Assembly: GCA_023362775.1 (NCBI GenBank)
Contig: JALMGJ010000019.1
Location: forward strand, 5,192,001 to 5,256,000
Direction of reading: 5' to 3'
From: Charina bottae
Taxonomy: Eukaryota; Chordata; Lepidosauria; Squamata; Charinaidae
DNA: 64,000 bases
Part shown: one piece after another, positions 58,964 through 64,000 of the stretch
Position numbering within the stretch: the first letter of the stretch is position 1
Layout: every line of letters begins with the position of its first letter
Notes under the pieces: model-generated
What the model was told of the DNA's origin: nothing
Databases searched by the model: none
Seen by the model: only the letters and a program-made list of their open reading frames with translations
Made by a program: the position numbers and the translations under genes

Positions 58964-59010
58964 TGTGTGTGTGTGTGTGTGTGCGCGCGCGCGCGCGCAC
59001 ACGCGCGCGT
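58964..59010. repeat. Alternating purine-pyrimidine tract (GT)n(GC)n
   Basis: Nearly 47 bases of strict or near-strict purine-pyrimidine alternation: GT units, then GC units, then ACAC, then GC. The pattern is typical of Z-DNA-forming sequence. Confidence 0.93.
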
Positions 59011-59619
59011 ATTCTTTCTTTCAGTATCTGCAGCCTCAGCTAGAAAACGCCACTTGGCGCAGGCTCAGTGCGCATCGCCGCAGTCCCCGAGTGGGGCGGG
59101 AGGCCGGGGGTGGGAATAGGCGGGATGTTCCGGCAGCTTCTCGGCGGGTTAAACGGGATTAATCCCAAATCTCCGCATTGTTTGTCGAGCAACTTGACTC
59201 CCATCCGCCCCAAATGTCTTCCCCCATCAAGCCCCTCCCGAGATCCGGGCGCGTCGGCTCGGGAGGCGGAACGTATCCGGGAGACCCGGCACGCGTCCCG
59301 ACTGGAGCGCTCTTCGGATTACGGTAGTTCTCGCATCATCGGATCGTCCCCCGGTTGGCTTTGCGGAGAGTGGAGTGGAAGCGGAACCCCGTTTTTCCCG
59401 CCGGGGGTAGAGTCCCCGCGCGACCACCGATGGATCAGGTCCCCGGGTCGGCGGCGGCTTCGCCAGCAGCCCTCCGCGCTCTTCAGGCGTAATTCAGGGC
59501 TGCAGGGGGACGTTGCCCGGGGCCGGCTGGGCATCCCCGTTCCCCCCACCCCAACTTTAATTTGCGGGGAATGCCCGAAGCACAAAAGCAGCCCCGCCGT
59601 GCCCTTACGCAGTGTGTGC

Positions 59620-59621
<2 letters not shown>

Positions 59622-59652
<31 letters not shown>
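59622..59652. repeat. (GT)n microsatellite
   Basis: About 15 units near the distal edge of the CpG island. Confidence 0.96.
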
Positions 59653-59654
<2 letters not shown>

Positions 59655-60100
59655 GTGTAGGGGGTGTGCGTGCGGGCCTGGGCGCGCGGGAGCCAGGCTG
59701 CCCCCGTGTCCGCGGCTTACTCCTCTGAGCGCTCTCAGCTTCCCCGCCCGCACGCGCTGCTCCCCCGCACACGAGCTTTCCCCCTCGCTCTTCCCGCGTC
59801 CCTTCCTCAGCCTCTCGCCGTCTTTTCCCGGCAGGGGTCCGCACATGTTCCGCGGGGGCCGCCCCCCCGATAAACATCCGCCGCTCCTCCCCCCCCCCCC
59901 CATCTTCATTCTTCAGCAGCCTTCATTCACTCGCTCTCTGGTCCCTCCGCCGTCCAGGTTTGGCGTGCTCGCTGCGCTGCGCAGCGTCTTCTCTGCTCAG
60001 AAATGCGGCGGCGGCGACCTTCGCGTTGAACGGGCTCCCCTCTCGCAGAGCAGAGGTAACGCCGACCCCCTCCTCCCCCCCCCCCGCGGGCTCGCGGGTG

Positions 60101-61567
60101 ACTGGAAACGGGCTGGAGCACCGGTGGAAGGGAAGCCCCCTCCCACTTCGCGAGCGCGATCACTCTTTCCTTCCTTCCTTCCTTCCACGCACGCCACTCC
60201 CCCCCCCCTTCCATTTTATAAAAGCGATCTGCCTTTGGCCAAGCTCCGATCTTTTTCTCTGGCCATTTCCAGGGGTGATTTCTAGTGTCGTGCAAGCATC
60301 CAACCGTCGCCCTTCTGCTATAATTGTCCTGAAGACGCGAGGTTTCTTCTCAGTCACCAGCGCAGAGATCCTCTGGATGGGAGGGGGAGGTCAACAGCCC
60401 AGGGTACCACTACCCCTCTTCAGCCAAACGAATGTGGGCATCCTTCTTTGAAGGTGTCCTGTTCCCCTTCTTCTTTGGAATTCGGGCGCTTCTTGAGTTT
60501 TGTAGTAAAACACCTTTTGAAAGGAGTGGCGGTGGTGGCGAGGGCCACCCCTTCACCAGTTGAACTTCCTACCTCCCCCTCCCCTCCCCTCCCCCATTCT
60601 AGTTTGTTGAAAGGGCCTGCTTGAGCAATTCCCATTGGTCTGAGTTTCTTATTCGAGAAAACCCCCCTGGGGTGGGGAGAGCTGGGGGGAGACTCACTGA
60701 GCCGCATCTGCAAAGGAGATTAAGCTTGGACAACCCTCTGAGTTGAATTTCCAGGAACGTCCTTCCAGAAACGAGCCACCACGTGGAGTGTGAGCTAGAA
60801 AAGGTTAAATAGAGCAAAAACGCGATTGGCGACTGTCGGTTGTAGGTGTGTATTGCGGGGCGGGCGCCCAGGAGAGAAGCAGCAACTAATATTATTGCGG
60901 ATATGGAAAACCCTAACTCGACAACTCCACCAAGGGACAAACAGAAGAAATAACATGCCAGATAGCTCCAGATTTGATGACCCTTTTTCTCTCGCGCAAT
61001 CAGGGAAGGACGTCCTGCTGAGTTTGCGCTGCTCTGTGGTTTGGTCTCCTGGCTGCTGCTCTCCCTTTGAAAAGGATTTTTCCTTCCACCACCACCCCTC
61101 CACCTCCCAGAGCTGAACAATCATTAGAAAGAATGGATTGGCCGCTTCAGAAGTGTGTAGTCACAGCGAAGGTTATTGAAGTCTCCCCTTAGCACTCCGA
61201 AGTTTCTTCGCAAGGCCTTGGGTGATTCAGTTGCAATTAATGGACTCAGTGAAGACGGGGGGGGGGGGGGGGGGGGGGATCGGTAACCGTTGCAAGGTCT
61301 TCTTAGCGCCAGCTAGTTTGATGGGTGCATTAACTCGGAAGAGCTTGAATAAAGAAACCATGCATTCTCCCCTCCCCCCAAACTGTTAAGAATATGTGAA
61401 ATAAAAGGAAAGGGTCTCTTAAGCAACTGCAAAATTAGATTTCTTCCTTCCTACTGAATATACTTCAGAGCAACCTCAGTTGTGAACCTCTTTTGTATAA
61501 TGCAAGAAACCTGCATGGATATGTGTCCATGTAGTGGATTTGTGTCCATGCAGTTGCACTAATTGAG

Positions 61568-61599
<32 letters not shown>

Positions 61600-61753
61600 A
61601 TGTGGTGTCCCTACTTCATATCATCAGATCTTTGAAAACAAGGTGTGCCTTCTAGGTAGGATTAAGCCTCAGCTCCTCTTGTTTTAGAAATCAGTCTTCC
61701 AGTCAAAAACAAAAAGTTGCAATCTTTTTTGGAAAAAAAAAGTGTTTCTGTTG
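60101..61753. other. Upstream flank of the CpG island
   Basis: Transition from GC-rich to AT-rich DNA. Contains a 22-base G run (61257-61278) and a CT/GT microsatellite (about 61567-61600). No gene recognised. Confidence 0.5.
61257..61278. repeat. 22-base G homopolymer
   Basis: Uninterrupted G run. Its length is prone to sequencing error. Confidence 0.9.
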
Positions 61754-61928
61754 CTCTACATCAGTGTTTCTCAACCTTGGCAGCTTGAAGAGGTGTGGAC
61801 TTCAACTCCCAGAGTTCCCCAGCCAGCATGGGGAAGATAAAAGGTTAGATAATGGCTGGTCGGGGAATTCTGGGAGTTGAAGTCCACACCTCTTCAAGTC
61901 GCCAAGGTTGAGAAACACTGCCCTACAT
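61754..61928. mobile_element. hAT palindromic MITE, copy 3
   Basis: Element 61762-61920 (159 bp) has ends CAGTGTTTCTCAACCTTGGC and its near complement. The 8-bp flanks ctctacat/ccctacat differ by one base. Same family as 29.4 and 35.4 kb. Confidence 0.9.
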
Positions 61929-62219
61929 TAAAAGAAATGGACGAAAATTTCCCCCTTATTGATCCGTCAAGAACATCTTCCCTTTTTATGGTTTAAAGCA
62001 TAATGGAGAGAAAGGAAAGAAAAGCTGCCCTGGTGCATAAAAGAGAAAAAGAGCAAAGCAAACTAGGTTTTCCCTTAGAGTTGCTAAGCTCTAGCAAAGC
62101 TGCGGCTCTTTCAAAAATGAATTAATGGGTTGATAAATAAAAAGAATACATAAAAGCAGTTGCTTGATAACCGGTCTTCTAAGTATACTTGGAATTTTTG
62201 CAACATGAAGGCAATATTT

Positions 62220-62277
62220 GCCACCTTGAGTTATTTATAAAAATAATAAAGGCGGGATAAAAATTAAATAAATAGAT
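62220..62277 (+). mobile_element. CORE/MIR-like SINE or L2-type 3' end only
   Basis: GCCACCTTGAGTTATTTATA, AAAATAATAAAGGCGGGAT and an AAAT-rich tail match the 3' ends of the elements at 0.7 and 46.3 kb, here in plus orientation. Confidence 0.75.
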
Positions 62278-62880
62278 ATTCGAACATGCCTCATTCCAAG
62301 GGATAAATAAATGGTGAAAGGATCCCTTTGCAAGTCTCCAATTAAGGAAGAATCCTTAAATACTTAGAGCATAAATACATTTCACTTTAAGGGTGATATG
62401 CTATCACTTTTGCTTGGGAATAAAAGTTCATTAAACAGTGGGATCTACTTCTAATGATAGTGTCAGCCTCGCGAGGTAAACCAGATAGGAAACACAACCA
62501 GATGAGTTATTTCTACTTGGTTGTAGAGGTACTTTGACAGAATATTGCAGGTCTGAAAGTACAATCCTCCCCCTCCCATCTCCTTTACAGCCAGAGACAC
62601 TAGGGAGGGTCCCTTCTGAGCCTTTTGCCCCTCCCACTATCCAGCTGTGGGCTATGCCGCCTCTTATCTGACTGCTCCCTCGGCAGCATCTCTTGGCCCA
62701 TTCTCCCAAGGTCGTTCCCACACACCATTACAGATAGTTATATAAAGGATGATTAAGCTGCATGTTGTTCTAGCAACCTGGTGAAGTGTTCTGATGCAAT
62801 ATTTTGATGTTTATCATAACTTGGGGAGATGAGAAATGTATGAATATGTTCATCCCACAATTAAAATGAGAGAAAGTTGT

Positions 62881-63840
62881 TGCGATTGTAGTGGGGAGGC
62901 AGAAGAAGAGAGCCCTAGAAGAAATAGATTATCTGAACCTCTCTCAGTTTAGGCCAAGGCATGGCTGGGAAACCTCAGTGGTTTTGCTGGCAGGTGAGTT
63001 TTGTTGGGCCGTAGGGAGAAAGGTTCGCTCTGTCTGGTCATATTCAGATTCTCACCCATCTTTGAGACTAATCAGCCTCTGTATCTTAATGGATCACCAG
63101 AGGGAATTGGGGATATTGTGTTACAGATCACCTCCTTCAATGAGTGGTTGCAGACAGTGGTTGTATGGGAAGAACGATCAGCCCTGTGGTTGATGCATGT
63201 GGTTGGTGCATGGTTTGGTTCTCTCCCTACCATTGTTCAACATCTACATGAAGGTCCTGGGAGAGATGATCCTTTAGTTTGGAGTACCATATCATCAATA
63301 TGCTGATGATACCCAATTATACATTTGCTACCTAGGCTGTGCTGGTAATGCGGTCAAAATCGTGCCCCCATATCTGGTTGGGAAGAAACAGGATGAAGGT
63401 GAATCCAAGCAAGTTGGAGTTGCTCTTTGTTCATCAAGGCTCTCTGACAGCTCTGATGCCGTCTCTTAGAGGAGGAGCAGTGCCCCTGAGGAAGGAGATC
63501 TGTGACTTTGGGGTTCTCCAGGAATCAAAGCTGCTACATGGACAGGTGAAGGCTGAGGCCTGCTGTGATCCTACCTGGAGTGGGAAAATCTCACAATGGT
63601 ATCTCAGGCTCTTGTCACCACCCAACTGGACAAATGCAATATGCAATATATCCTGGGAGAAATTGCTTATGAAGTCATGGCTAGGGCCTGAAAAAGGTTA
63701 CTCTATCATGGCCTCCATGCTATGGAACCACTTTCTCCTGGAAGTTAGACTTGCTCTGAGATGGATGGCCTTTTGGAAACACGGGAAGATTCAGCTCTTC
63801 TAGATAACTTTTGAAACTGAATTATGAAAAGGTGCCATCA
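62881..63840 (+). mobile_element. CR1/L3-like LINE, degenerate RT and 3' part
   Basis: Begins at ALEEIDYLNLSQFRPRHG (about 62912-62963), the same RT block as the 8.1-kb fragment. The RT active site is readable as YADDTQLY at 63299-63322, after LFNIYMKVLGEM-like sequence at 63233-63270. Further conserved C-terminal pieces appear at about 63600-63800 (LVTTQLDKCNMQYI, and an ALLF-like end). Frameshifts and stops separate these blocks and the segment holding RT motif A is garbled, so it is an old inactive copy. Confidence 0.85.
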
Positions 63841-64000
63841 TATGAATTTTTCTTGCCTGTTGCTCCACTTTGAAAGGGAACGTTTGATTATTCCTGATTG
63901 CTACTTATTGTTGTGCTGTGGACAGTTTATTTATTTATGTATTTATTATTTTACTCTCCGCTATTTTTGTGTATCATCCAGAAACTGACAATTGAGGCAA

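Larger units (their letters stand above)
55620..60100. promoter_or_regulatory. CpG island upstream of PCDH7 (promoter and 5' UTR region)
   Basis: CpG-dense, GC-rich DNA continuous with the coding exon and ending abruptly in AT-rich DNA near 60.2 kb. It is free of recognised transposons, unlike both flanks, as expected for a developmental gene promoter. The start site cannot be fixed by eye. No convincing TATA box was found on the minus strand. Very long open frames on both strands (for example 57372-59162, plus) reflect scarcity of stop codons in GC-rich DNA. Confidence 0.8.

Noticed and set aside
57372..59162. 596-codon plus-strand open frame, with other long frames on both strands to 60.3 kb
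   Set aside because: Lies in a CpG island with few stop codons. The product is Arg/Gly/Pro/Ser low complexity, overlaps equally long frames in other phases, and resembles no protein family.

Overview
The window is nuclear DNA from a vertebrate, almost certainly a squamate reptile (lizard or snake). One real protein-coding gene is visible, a first coding exon of protocadherin-7 (PCDH7) on the minus strand. It sits in a long, very GC-rich island inside otherwise AT-rich, repeat-rich DNA. The repeats point to squamates: a BovB LINE 3' end, SINEs whose 3' tails resemble BovB, 5S-rRNA-derived SINEs, CR1/L3-like and R4-like LINE pieces, Penelope-like pieces and many small hAT MITEs. The species cannot be named from the sequence.

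Layout. From 1 to about 52.4 kb is non-coding DNA lying downstream of the PCDH7 splice donor, so it is most likely PCDH7 intron 1 (inference; no second exon was recognised). It holds tRNA-headed SINEs (0.1, 2.0, 18.5, 21.6 kb), CORE/L2-tailed SINEs (0.7, 46.3 kb), 5S-headed SINEs (18.9, 20.6 kb), BovB-tailed SINEs (28.4, 43.2 kb), a BovB end (19.6 kb), a CR1/L3 reverse-transcriptase piece (8.1 kb), a LINE C-terminus with a zinc finger (29.6 kb), an R4-type LINE 3' half with a restriction-like endonuclease (38.3 kb), Penelope-type pieces (9.3, 25.8, 26.5, 41.2 kb), MITEs with clear 8-bp target duplications (4.6, 29.4, 30.4, 34.3, 35.4, 45.8 kb), and microsatellites.

From 52,416 to 55,619 (minus strand) is an intact 1068-codon PCDH7 exon: signal peptide, seven cadherin repeats, one membrane span, and a cytoplasmic tail ending exactly at a consensus GT splice donor in phase 0. 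From about 55.6 to 60.1 kb is the upstream CpG-island region with GA, GT and GC tracts, the likely promoter and 5' UTR. From 60 to 64 kb is upstream flank with another hAT MITE (61.8 kb) and a degenerate CR1/L3 element carrying a YADD motif (62.9-63.8 kb).

The most interesting structure outside the gene is a set of hammerhead-ribozyme-like folds at five sites in Penelope-type repeats: a two-copy family at 9.3 and 25.8 kb, both arms of an inverted repeat at 41.2 kb, and a degenerate version overlapping the end of a Penelope-like reading frame at 26.8 kb. A second notable case is a pair of related hAT MITEs, one of which has grown an internal 56-61 bp minisatellite. All calls come from reading the sequence; no database search was run.
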